Positions 52,399 to 60,267 of a DNA stretch of 64,000 nt are shown here, in pieces. The translations under genes and the position numbers were made by a program. The notes under the pieces are model-generated. The model did not search any database. It saw only the letters and a list, made by a program, of their open reading frames with translations, and was not told where the DNA came from. The first letter of the stretch is position 1; the number at the start of each line of letters is the position of its first letter. The DNA is from an uncultured Pseudohongiella sp. (GTDB lineage: Bacteria > Pseudomonadota > Gammaproteobacteria > Pseudomonadales > Pseudohongiellaceae). The stretch covers positions 1 to 64,000 of the forward strand of contig CACJAW010000007.1 in the NCBI GenBank assembly GCA_902591495.1, written 5' to 3'.

Positions 52399-53580
52399 TC
52401 AGCATAACAAACTCTCTAGGATCTTTGGGATGTTTTTCTTGAATTGAAAAAAACCCTTCTGGCAATATTGCATAGAAATATGATCTTCATGCCTAAATAA
52501 GTAGCTATACTCAATTGAAGTTCTGGACTTTAACTGATCTAAGAACGTTAAATTTTCTCCGACAAAGGGGTAGACGATGTCGAACTTGTTGATGGAACTT
52601 ATGGTTGATTCTAGACCGGAAGAAAGTATTGTCGAATTTGGGAAAAATTCACAAAATTGTGCTACGAGATCCTTCTTATATTCTATTATTGAACTACTCA
52701 ATTTAATGTGTCTTGCATCGTTGGGTAAAGTTGCCACGAAAATATTTTTATAGCTATTATATAGTTCTTCTCGACCATTGAAATTAAGGTCGTTCTCAAA
52801 AATTAGTAAGTTTTCGTGCTGTTTTTTTTCATTAGCCGCAGGAATTTTTCTTGTGATCGGGTAATTCTTGTATTCAAGTTCGAGTTTAGGATTTTCATTA
52901 ACAAGGATTTCTTTAAATCGACCTTTAGTATACGTTTCAATATTGTGACTGCTAGCTTTGTATCGTTTACCCTTTGTTTGTAGGCCAGCGACCCAACGCC
53001 AACTTAGCGTATTCGATGCAGCATCTCCATCCGCCAGGTGCTCGAGGAAAAATCGAGCCCCAAGTTGCCAGGGTAATTCGAGCGTGAAGATCCAGATGCT
53101 CGCGAACCACATTCTTGCATGATTGTGAAGGTAATTAGTTTCTCGTAGTTCCCTTACCCAGCTATCGAAGCACTTTACTCCGGTGTTGCCTTTGAGCGCG
53201 GCTTCAAAATTAATACTATTGTCGCTAGTTGGTAGATCGATAAAATCGGTCCACACTTCTGGGCGCATTTCGAGCCAGCCTTTCCAGTAAATTCTCCAGA
53301 ATATTTCCTGAATGAATTTTTCGACTTTATGATATTCGTGTTTACAGAGGGCATTGCGGATCAAGTCATATTCACTAACTATCCGATGAGAGACATATTT
53401 TGATAATTTCGAGACATGACGATTTTCAGAGTACCCAAAGTCGAAATTTCTTTTCTTTGAGTATTCAAGAACTGGTCCTTTCAAGAAGGCATGAACTTCT
53501 TTTGAGGCCTGATCTTTGTATGTATGTGTGCCAATCGAAGTGGGCTTGTCAGGGGGTGAAAAATCAAATGTTGTCCCCAT
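52399..53580 (-). CDS. Photolyase/cryptochrome-like flavoprotein with apparently permuted domains
   Basis: This 393-residue protein carries the photolyase FAD-binding helical domain at its N-terminal side. KFIQEIFWRIYWKGWLEMRP (about 88-107), DSWVRELRETNYLHNHARMW (139-158), LEHLADGDAASNTLSWRWVAG (179-199) and SHNIETYTKGRF (211-222) match the conserved FAD pocket. Trp residues at about 95, 171 and 194/196 could form the electron-transfer chain. The usual N-terminal alpha/beta antenna domain is absent in front. Instead, residues about 256-390 (ENLLIFENDLNF, NIFVATLPNDA, NSTILSS, DIVYPFVGEN, KGFFQFKKNI) resemble that domain placed after the FAD domain. It follows proteorhodopsin in the same direction. 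It could be a DNA-repair photolyase or a light sensor. The FAD domain is certain; the permutation is inferred. Confidence 0.85.
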   Translation of the reverse strand: MGTTFDFSPPDKPTSIGTHTYKDQASKEVHAFLKGPVLEYSKKRNFDFGYSENRHVSKLSKYVSHRIVSEYDLIRNALCKHEYHKVEKFIQEIFWRIYWKGWLEMRPEVWTDFIDLPTSDNSINFEAALKGNTGVKCFDSWVRELRETNYLHNHARMWFASIWIFTLELPWQLGARFFLEHLADGDAASNTLSWRWVAGLQTKGKRYKASSHNIETYTKGRFKEILVNENPKLELEYKNYPITRKIPAANEKKQHENLLIFENDLNFNGREELYNSYKNIFVATLPNDARHIKLSSSIIEYKKDLVAQFCEFFPNSTILSSGLESTISSINKFDIVYPFVGENLTFLDQLKSRTSIEYSYLFRHEDHISMQYCQKGFFQFKKNIPKILESLLC

Positions 53581-53658
53581 GAAAGGTGCCTCGAATTGTT
53601 GCTCTGGTAGAGGATGATTTAGGTTTTTGAGAAGAGTGGACGGGGAGGTTGATGAAGC

Positions 53659-53680
53659 GGGGGACGCCTTGCGCGCCCCC
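53659..53680 (-). terminator. GC-rich hairpin between proteorhodopsin and the photolyase-like gene
   Basis: On the minus strand GGGGG-CGC pairs with GCG-(T)-CCCCC around a 5-base loop, with one bulged base. It starts 15 bases after the proteorhodopsin stop. No T run follows, so it may attenuate rather than end transcription and would let the rhodopsin message be more abundant or stable than that of the downstream gene. Confidence 0.5.
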
Positions 53681-53694
53681 GATCCAAAATCAAT

Positions 53695-54471
53695 TTAACT
53701 TTGACTATCTTGCTTAGCTGCCGCCCATATCGCTAGGCCAAAAGCTGTTTTGTTGATCAAGTCAGCCAGGTTGTAAATCAAGTTCAGTGAGTCGTTATCG
53801 ACGCCACCTGCCATGTATCCGAGGAAGTATCCAATCGGATAGATCGCCCATCCCACTGTTACAATAAGTCGCAGCGTTTTAAACGCGCTCTGACTTGCTG
53901 CATTTCCCGAACTTTCCGAGACTTGGTTAGCCTCTCCGGCAAAGATGAGGTATATGATATAAATCCACCCTGCCATGCCCACTACGAACCCAATTGTTGG
54001 ACTGATAACTGCCGTTTCGCCTAGATATCCCCCTAGGAGCATTACAACTGATGCCCCGAGAAGCTGCCAAAAGAGTCCTGTTCGGACTGCAGTCACAGCG
54101 GCAAGTATCAGATAGAATTCAACAATTTGTAATGGTACGGTTATCAGCCAGTCGATGTAACGATAGACGGTCGGCGAATCACCCGTGGAAACCCACACGC
54201 CCCGCATATAAAGATAGTGCCAAAACGCGACACCAGTGACGAGACCGGCGACCGTAAGCGACGTACGCCATTTTACGGCCATGTCTCCGCGCTCAGCGAA
54301 AAAGAAGACGGTAGAAGCCAACATTATCGCGGTGGCTAACCAGAAAGATATGCCGACGAAGTCGTTTGTGGCAAGTACCACGCCTCCACCAGCATCTGCT
54401 GCTTGCGCTGCTCCGCCAAATAATGCAAAGAAGACTAGAGATGCGCTTAAAAAGGTTTTTAATTTCAACAT
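53695..54471 (-). CDS. Proteorhodopsin, blue-absorbing type (light-driven proton pump)
   Basis: This 258-residue seven-helix retinal protein has a signal peptide ending AAQA. The helix C segment YRYIDWLITVPLQIVEFYLIL has the proton acceptor Asp107 (equivalent to 97), Thr111 (101) and the proton donor Glu118 (108), the D-T-E pattern of proton pumps. Gln115 is at the position equivalent to 105, which in characterised proteorhodopsins gives blue absorption. His85 (75) is in helix B and the retinal Schiff-base Lys241 (231) in DLINKTAFGLAIW. It pumps protons out in light. AGAGAGA before the ATG is a good ribosome site. It is divergent from the retinal-synthesis operon. Confidence 0.97.
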   Translation of the reverse strand: MLKLKTFLSASLVFFALFGGAAQAADAGGGVVLATNDFVGISFWLATAIMLASTVFFFAERGDMAVKWRTSLTVAGLVTGVAFWHYLYMRGVWVSTGDSPTVYRYIDWLITVPLQIVEFYLILAAVTAVRTGLFWQLLGASVVMLLGGYLGETAVISPTIGFVVGMAGWIYIIYLIFAGEANQVSESSGNAASQSAFKTLRLIVTVGWAIYPIGYFLGYMAGGVDNDSLNLIYNLADLINKTAFGLAIWAAAKQDSQS

Positions 54472-54668
54472 TATATTCTCTCTCGAAAACTTAGTTAGAA
54501 TTGTTACTCATGATGCTTACACTTTTACACCAATGGAAAGTCATCCATATTTTGACGTCATTAATTGTCATTTTCATGTAAGGTCGCATAGAGTCCCACG
54601 TTAAAGAACGATTTTTTAAATTTTTGCGATCACATTTCTAGAAATATTTTTTAGCCATTTTCTCTCGG
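54472..54668. promoter_or_regulatory. Divergent promoter region between proteorhodopsin and crtE
   Basis: This 197-base AT-rich interval must contain the promoters of the rhodopsin (minus) and the retinal operon (plus). A perfect palindrome TGACGTCA (54553-54560) overlaps a TTGACG that could be a -35 box, and a second TTGTCA half-site lies at 54565-54570. The -10 match downstream (CATGTA at 17 bases) is poor. A single shared regulatory site for both directions is plausible but not shown. Confidence 0.5.
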
Positions 54669-55793
54669 ATGAACTTTAAACTGACTTTCGGCGTTTCAAA
54701 GACTATGGCAAATTCGCATAGACTTATAACAAATCAAAATATTGTGACGCTTCACCGGGAATGCGACGCCGGTGATATAGCTGAGGTGCGCTTCAATCGC
54801 AAACCATTAGATCGCTTGCAAGTCCTTCACGAACAGTGCGAGACCTCCTTAAATGGCGCTCTAACCGAAGCATATCTATTTCACTTCACCAAACCCGGCA
54901 AAATGCTGAGAGCCCAATTGGCTATCCAGTCCGCTCGAGTGCATTCGGCAGATGCGGCCGACGCTGATCGCTGGGGATTTGCCGTCGAACTGATACACAA
55001 CGCGTCGTTAATTCACGATGATATCTGCGACTCTGACCTCTTTCGCCGCGGGCGGCAATCCGTCATGGCAAAATTCGGGCATCAAACGGCGCTTTGCCTG
55101 GGTGATGCGCTAATCGCCCATGCCTTTGGGTTACTTTCTAGGGAGAGTATCCCCAGAGCTCTAATAGCAAAGTTAGCTTCAATGGTTCGAGATTGTTCGG
55201 GCGGGCAAGCTCAGGAATTTGACACCCGAGGTTACCCTGACTGGTCTAGATATTGTGAGATAGCCGGCGGCAAAACCGCGAGCCTTCTCGCAGGTGCCGT
55301 GGAAGGAGGGGCACTTTTTGACCCTGCGGTAAGCGAGAATCCCTTACTCTCAAAATGTTGCTACCAGATGGCATTAGCCTATCAAATGCTTAATGATTGC
55401 CATAATATCGTGAGTCCGATTCTATCTAGAACTCCTTCGTCTGATTTCTCGAAAGCCCGACCAAATGCTCTCATAGTTCTTTTTAGAGATTCCCTAAGTG
55501 ATGAAGAGCGGAACGAATTCGATGTTTCTCTTCGCAAAGACTCCAAAACAGATCTCGATACACAGTTGAAAGGTTTGTGGTGGGATAGACTCGTTAGCTC
55601 GAACATGCCCCAAATGTTGGAAGAAAGGATATCTTCGATCATGAGCGAAACTCAATCTGACTATGAGCAGTTGTCACCCGCAATGCAACAAATAATAGCC
55701 CCTCTTATGACCCATACAATAAATGCAGTAGCAGAGCAAAACATTGCCTTGAGCGGTCAGTCAACGCATTACGCAAAAAAGCAGCATGGTTAA
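54669..55793 (+). CDS. crtE: Geranylgeranyl diphosphate synthase-like prenyltransferase (CrtE)
   Basis: This 374-residue protein is of the polyprenyl synthase fold. GKMLRAQLAIQSARV matches the diphosphate-binding GKxxR region. The first Asp-rich motif is intact in LIHDDICDSDLFRRGRQS (DDxxD at about 117-121). GGKTASLLAGAVEGG follows. The second Asp-rich motif, usually DDxxD, here reads YQMLNDCHNIV (about 239-247), so one or more Asp are replaced. It should make GGPP from FPP/IPP for phytoene synthesis; the altered second motif may affect activity. It heads the retinal operon; the start could also be the ATG at 54705. crtI overlaps its stop by eight bases. Confidence 0.85.
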   Translation: MNFKLTFGVSKTMANSHRLITNQNIVTLHRECDAGDIAEVRFNRKPLDRLQVLHEQCETSLNGALTEAYLFHFTKPGKMLRAQLAIQSARVHSADAADADRWGFAVELIHNASLIHDDICDSDLFRRGRQSVMAKFGHQTALCLGDALIAHAFGLLSRESIPRALIAKLASMVRDCSGGQAQEFDTRGYPDWSRYCEIAGGKTASLLAGAVEGGALFDPAVSENPLLSKCCYQMALAYQMLNDCHNIVSPILSRTPSSDFSKARPNALIVLFRDSLSDEERNEFDVSLRKDSKTDLDTQLKGLWWDRLVSSNMPQMLEERISSIMSETQSDYEQLSPAMQQIIAPLMTHTINAVAEQNIALSGQSTHYAKKQHG

Positions 55794-57318
55794 TAGCCAG
55801 GAGTATTGGCTGCCGCTCGAAGATGGGCGGATGATCGACAAGCATTTTGTTGTTGTGGGTAGTGGTTTTGGCGGATTAGCCATGGCAATTCGTCTAAAAG
55901 CTCATGGTGCAAACGTAACACTGGTTGAAAGACTTTCAAATTTAGGCGGGAGAGCCCAAGTTTTTGAGCGGAACGGCTTCATTCACGACGCCGGACCGAC
56001 AGTTATAACTGCCCCATTTTTGTTTGATGAACTTTTCGATCTCTTTGGTAAAGACCGGAGGGACTACTGTGAGCTAATTCCTCTGTCCACCTGGTACGAT
56101 TTTATCTTTGAAGACGGATCTAAATTTAGCTATAAGGGAGATTTAGACCATACCTTTGAGCAAATTAGGCAATTTGAACCTAGTGATGTGCAGGGCTACA
56201 AGCGCTTACTAGATCTATCAGAATCGATTTTTAGAGTTGGATTCGAGCAACTATCTGACCAACCGTTCACTAGATTTTGGACGATGTTGAAGCAAGTGCC
56301 CGCACTACTGAAGCTTCAGAGCTACCGAACGGTATATGGCCTAGTATCAAAATATATATCCAACGAAAAATTACGAAAGGTTTTTTCTATTCACCCGCTT
56401 CTGGTGGGAGGTAATCCTTTTACAACTACTTCTATTTATACTCTTATCCATTTTTTAGAAAGAAAGTGGGGGATACATTTCGCTCGGGGAGGGACTGGTG
56501 CGCTTGTTAAGTCGCTCGAAAAATTAATGACCGAGGAAGGCGTTACAATAGAAACAAATTTTGACGTAACAAGAATAGAAATCAATCCTCAGACGAAAAA
56601 GGTGACCGGTCTTTCAAGTGCTGATGGTCGAGAAATTGTTTGCGATGGATTAGTCTTTAATGGTGATCCTCCCTATGCTTATGAGAACCTTCTGCCAACT
56701 GGCCTGAAACGCCAAAGATTAAGGCGGCCGGACTTTAGTACCAAATTTTCAATGGGGTTGTTCGTTCTTTTTTTTGGTACTAAACATGCCTATGACGAAG
56801 TCTCCCATCATACTATATGGCTGGGGAGAAGGCACAAAGAACTACTAAAAGATATTTTTGATGTCAGGTGTTTAGCCGATGATTTCTCGTTGTATGTGCA
56901 CAGACCAACGGCGACTGATAAATCTTTCGCACCAGAGGGGTGTGACAGCTTTTATGTGCTTTGTCCTGTTCCTAATCTACAGTTAGATACAGACTGGGAT
57001 ACTGAGGGTCATGCTTTGCGGGATCGAATTGTTGTCGCTCTGGAAAAGACTATCTTACCTAATCTTAATAAGTACATAACTGATGATTTTTGGATGAGTC
57101 CGAAAGACTTCCGTCGCGATTACAAAAGCGTTTGGGGAGCCGGTTTTTCTATTGCGCCCATTCTTTCTCAGTCAGCATACTTCCGTTACCATAATAGAGA
57201 CCCAGAGGTTAATAATCTTTTTTTTGTAGGAGCAGGCACGCATCCTGGTGCAGGAGTGCCAGGTGTATTATCATCAGCAAAAGTTACCGAAAAGTTGATT
57301 TTAGAATCGACTAGATAG
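55786..57318 (+). CDS. crtI: Phytoene desaturase (CrtI)
   Basis: This is a 510-residue FAD-dependent phytoene desaturase. The dinucleotide motif HFVVVGSGFGGLAMAIRLKAHGANVTLVE lies near residue 20, NLGGRAQVFERNGFIHDAGPTVI follows, and the family C-terminus FFVGAGTHPGAGVPGVLSSAKVTEKLI is complete. It converts phytoene to lycopene at the membrane. The upstream ATG at 55786 overlaps crtE. An internal ATG at 55831 would start five residues before the FAD motif and is more like other CrtI proteins. It lies five bases before crtB, so is co-transcribed. Confidence 0.94.
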   Translation: MVNSQEYWLPLEDGRMIDKHFVVVGSGFGGLAMAIRLKAHGANVTLVERLSNLGGRAQVFERNGFIHDAGPTVITAPFLFDELFDLFGKDRRDYCELIPLSTWYDFIFEDGSKFSYKGDLDHTFEQIRQFEPSDVQGYKRLLDLSESIFRVGFEQLSDQPFTRFWTMLKQVPALLKLQSYRTVYGLVSKYISNEKLRKVFSIHPLLVGGNPFTTTSIYTLIHFLERKWGIHFARGGTGALVKSLEKLMTEEGVTIETNFDVTRIEINPQTKKVTGLSSADGREIVCDGLVFNGDPPYAYENLLPTGLKRQRLRRPDFSTKFSMGLFVLFFGTKHAYDEVSHHTIWLGRRHKELLKDIFDVRCLADDFSLYVHRPTATDKSFAPEGCDSFYVLCPVPNLQLDTDWDTEGHALRDRIVVALEKTILPNLNKYITDDFWMSPKDFRRDYKSVWGAGFSIAPILSQSAYFRYHNRDPEVNNLFFVGAGTHPGAGVPGVLSSAKVTEKLILESTR

Positions 57319-57323
57319 TTACT

Positions 57324-58283
57324 ATGACGTCGGATGAAGAGATAGAGAATCGTTCAAAGGCAATTCTGTTTCGAGATGGAAAAACATTTTGGTTTGTTTC
57401 GCGATTTTTGAGCAAAAAATTTTCTCGAGACGCGGCAAGATTATACGCATTTTGCAGAATGTTGGACGACTGGGCTGATGTTGGTGACCATGCCGGCCCC
57501 AAGAAGCTCGACGATTTAGTAGAGTTTTTTAACAGTTCTTCACGAATAAAAAATAATTTCAAAGATCGCATTTCGTCTATCAAAACCTTTTCTGAAGAAG
57601 AAAAAAAATTGACATTCGAATTCCTAAGACTTGGATTATCCCGTCCTATCCTCCTGCAACTTCTAAAAGGTCTACAGAGGGATACCGAACGTGCATTAAT
57701 TGAAGAAAAGTCTGAGCTTATCGTGTATGCCTATCGTGTTGCGGGCACCGTCGGTCTATTTATGGCGCAGATACTCGGAGCAGAGAGTGAAAAGGCAAAG
57801 TATTATGCTGTAGATCTTGGGATAGCTATGCAATTAACGAATGTTTGCAGAGACGTTTTAGAGGACGCACGAATGGGTAGGAGATATTTACCTAGTAGTT
57901 TTCCACCTAAAAATATAGCGGAAGCAGATTTAAAAACACGGGAGGCCATTGCAGATTGTATCCGTGAAACGCTCATTCTTGCAGATCGCTACTACGAGTC
58001 AGGTGTTCAAGGAATTCACTACCTCCCGAGGCGGTGCAGGTTTGCTGTCTACATGATGGCAAAGATCTATCGGCATATCGGTGTCTTAATTTTGAGTAGT
58101 GGAGTTACCTGGTGGGAAGAGCGTGTCTACGTACCTATTTATAAAAAGATCTTTCTGACTCTTTCCGCCCTTCCAAAAGCCCTCATTTATCTGATTAGTA
58201 GTGATGCACAAAAAGAAGAGAGAAAGGAGCATGCCGCGCAGTTGCATGAAGTCTTGCTCGGGCTGCCAGGCGTTGATAAATGA
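57324..58283 (+). CDS. crtB: Phytoene synthase (CrtB)
   Basis: This 319-residue squalene/phytoene synthase has the two Asp-rich motifs: CRMLDDWADVGDHA (about residue 45) and QLTNVCRDVLEDARMGRRYLP (about 172-192). It condenses two GGPP to phytoene. The start is five bases after crtI, and the stop overlaps the crtY start (ATGA). The C-terminal part has an amphipathic helix pattern typical of membrane association. All expected catalytic motifs are present. Confidence 0.94.
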   Translation: MTSDEEIENRSKAILFRDGKTFWFVSRFLSKKFSRDAARLYAFCRMLDDWADVGDHAGPKKLDDLVEFFNSSSRIKNNFKDRISSIKTFSEEEKKLTFEFLRLGLSRPILLQLLKGLQRDTERALIEEKSELIVYAYRVAGTVGLFMAQILGAESEKAKYYAVDLGIAMQLTNVCRDVLEDARMGRRYLPSSFPPKNIAEADLKTREAIADCIRETLILADRYYESGVQGIHYLPRRCRFAVYMMAKIYRHIGVLILSSGVTWWEERVYVPIYKKIFLTLSALPKALIYLISSDAQKEERKEHAAQLHEVLLGLPGVDK

Positions 58284-59395
58284 CTATTTCTAGGGACGAT
58301 TCAATTGGTATCGTAGGAGCTGGATTATCCGGCTTGTTGCTTGCTAATCAACTAATTGCGAGAGGATACGAAGTAACTCTTTTCGGTGAAAAAGACAACA
58401 GAAATCAAATATTAGGTAGCTGGCGAAATGCAGCTACGCCGTCGCCTCAAAAGCATTATGTGTTAGGTAATTGGTATTCGTGGGAATTCAAATTTAATAA
58501 CCAAAAATTCTTACAAAAAGGTGCCAAGTACCATTATGAAGTCATTGACGGAAAAGCGATGAAATCGGATATTGAGAATAGTCTCCAAAGGGTTTCAAAC
58601 TGCACCAGAATACTCGAAAATATTGCTTCTATAAAACGTCATGATAGAGGTCAAGAGGTCAGTTTTGAATCGGGGAGACAAAGCGTTCCTGTAGACTTTT
58701 TGGTTGATACTCGTCCACCGATCAGAGCGACTTCATGCTGTGTTCAGCAATTTATCGGACTTTATGTAAATATAGCTCCGAGCGATATTGGGTTGGACAA
58801 GCCCTTGATCATGGATTACGGATCATGCGGGACGGAGAAAGATAATTCAGCATTTATATATGCGCTTCCTTTATCTAATGGTCGAGTCCTCATTGAGGCA
58901 ACAACATTTGATGTTAAAGTCAGAAATGATAGTTTCTTTTTGAGAAACATTGAATCATGGTGGTCGTTGCGTACTGAGCAGAACTTAAAGGACAAAATCG
59001 AATGTAAGGAGAGTGGAATATTGCCGATGGGTAAGATTAAGCCGCGCTTTAATCCAGAGAATTCCTTTGGGTCTGCTGGAGGAGCAACACGACCTGCTAC
59101 AGGTTACACCCTGGTGGGCATAGAGAGGCAGTTGCAAACGACTGATTTATGGACAATAAGCGGAGGGATCCCAAAGTTTGAATTTTCAAAACTTAGTCAG
59201 TTTATGGATTCAAAGTTTTTGAGGGTCCTTCGAAATGAGCCAAGCAGCATGAGAGAGATATTCCACGAAATGGCGAGAGGCATGACCGGCGATGAATTCG
59301 CACGGTTTTTGTCAGATAGATTTAATCTTAGGATTGCTGCTAAAGTCATTTATAAAATGCCTAAACGGTTATTTTTAAGAAATTTATTCAGGTGA
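58280..59395 (+). CDS. crtY: Lycopene beta-cyclase (CrtY)
   Basis: This 371-residue flavoprotein has the N-terminal dinucleotide fold (SIGIVGAGLSGLLLANQLIARGYEVTLFGE), then VDFLVDTRPP, QQFIGLYVNI, MDYGSC, FIYALPLSNGRVLIEATTF and GILPMGKIKPRFNPENSFGSAGGATRPATGYTL, all as in bacterial CrtY. It closes both ends of lycopene to make beta-carotene. It overlaps crtB by four bases at its start (ATGA) and blh by four bases at its end, so the run is translationally coupled. Confidence 0.92.
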   Translation: MTISRDDSIGIVGAGLSGLLLANQLIARGYEVTLFGEKDNRNQILGSWRNAATPSPQKHYVLGNWYSWEFKFNNQKFLQKGAKYHYEVIDGKAMKSDIENSLQRVSNCTRILENIASIKRHDRGQEVSFESGRQSVPVDFLVDTRPPIRATSCCVQQFIGLYVNIAPSDIGLDKPLIMDYGSCGTEKDNSAFIYALPLSNGRVLIEATTFDVKVRNDSFFLRNIESWWSLRTEQNLKDKIECKESGILPMGKIKPRFNPENSFGSAGGATRPATGYTLVGIERQLQTTDLWTISGGIPKFEFSKLSQFMDSKFLRVLRNEPSSMREIFHEMARGMTGDEFARFLSDRFNLRIAAKVIYKMPKRLFLRNLFR

Positions 59396-60267
59396 CTATT
59401 TTGCTATCAGATCTCGAAATTATCTGTCTTTTAGCTATTGCCGTTTTTGGAGTGCCGCATGGCGCTTTTGACTATGAATTCATCAAGACAGCGACAAAAG
59501 AACGCGGTGGTAATTTCGCATTGATGATTGCTGCTTATCTAACACTTGTCATTCTCTCTTTAATATTATGGTTTTTGGCGCCAACCTTTTCGATTCTCAT
59601 TTTTCTTCTAATTTCGACTTATCATTTTGGTGCTGCCGATGCATTAAATTATGGTATCAAGTCAGAAAATCTAAAACATCTCAAAATCTGCTCGACGATT
59701 ATGCAGGGTGGCCTCATCACTGTTTTGCTACCATTGCTTCATTGGGCAACGATTTCGGAATACTTTCGCGAGCTTCAAAGCGACCATGGAACATTGTTAA
59801 ATTGCCTCATGCTCGGCGGTCTTGTCTGGGCAATAAGTGCCTTGGTTGTCTTTGTGAACCTCTTTCAAAGTAAACAAAGAGAAAAGCTTATTGCCATACC
59901 TTTAATCTGTTTGTCAGTTTGGGTGATGGAGCCGTTGCTATTTTTTGCGATTTTCTTCTGCTGCTCTCACTCATGGTCTCATTATAAGAAAAGCCACCGG
60001 CGCCTCTCGTTTGAAGGTTTTTCCCCGTCAGCGAGCTTTTTTGCTATAACGGTCTTGGCGTGGGTATTAATTGCTATAGTTGGTCTAGGTCTCTTGTCCG
60101 TGAGCGACGAAGGACTCCGGCTTACTTCAAATCCTAATCTATTGAGGGGAGTTTTTGCTTCGCTTTTTGCTTTGACTGTCCCGCACATTCTAGTAGTAGA
60201 TTTCCTGATCTTCTCCATATGGCGAACGGAAGGGTCGACTCCAGAAGACAGCGTATTAACAACGTGA
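59392..60267 (+). CDS. blh: Beta-carotene 15,15'-dioxygenase (Brp/Blh family)
   Basis: This 291-residue membrane protein starts with GTG overlapping the crtY stop. Conserved His residues are in FGVPHGAFDYEF, ISTYHFGAADA, CCSHSWSHYKKSHRR and LTVPHILVVDF. These fit the four His that hold iron in Brp/Blh enzymes. It cleaves beta-carotene into two retinal molecules, supplying the chromophore for the proteorhodopsin. Several membrane helices are visible. The next gene (fni) overlaps its stop. Confidence 0.95.
   Translation: MTILLSDLEIICLLAIAVFGVPHGAFDYEFIKTATKERGGNFALMIAAYLTLVILSLILWFLAPTFSILIFLLISTYHFGAADALNYGIKSENLKHLKICSTIMQGGLITVLLPLLHWATISEYFRELQSDHGTLLNCLMLGGLVWAISALVVFVNLFQSKQREKLIAIPLICLSVWVMEPLLFFAIFFCCSHSWSHYKKSHRRLSFEGFSPSASFFAITVLAWVLIAIVGLGLLSVSDEGLRLTSNPNLLRGVFASLFALTVPHILVVDFLIFSIWRTEGSTPEDSVLTT

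Noticed and set aside
60219-60263. ATG start of fni at 60219
   Set aside because: It would overlap blh by 49 bases; the GTG at 60264 gives a four-base overlap like the other operon junctions.
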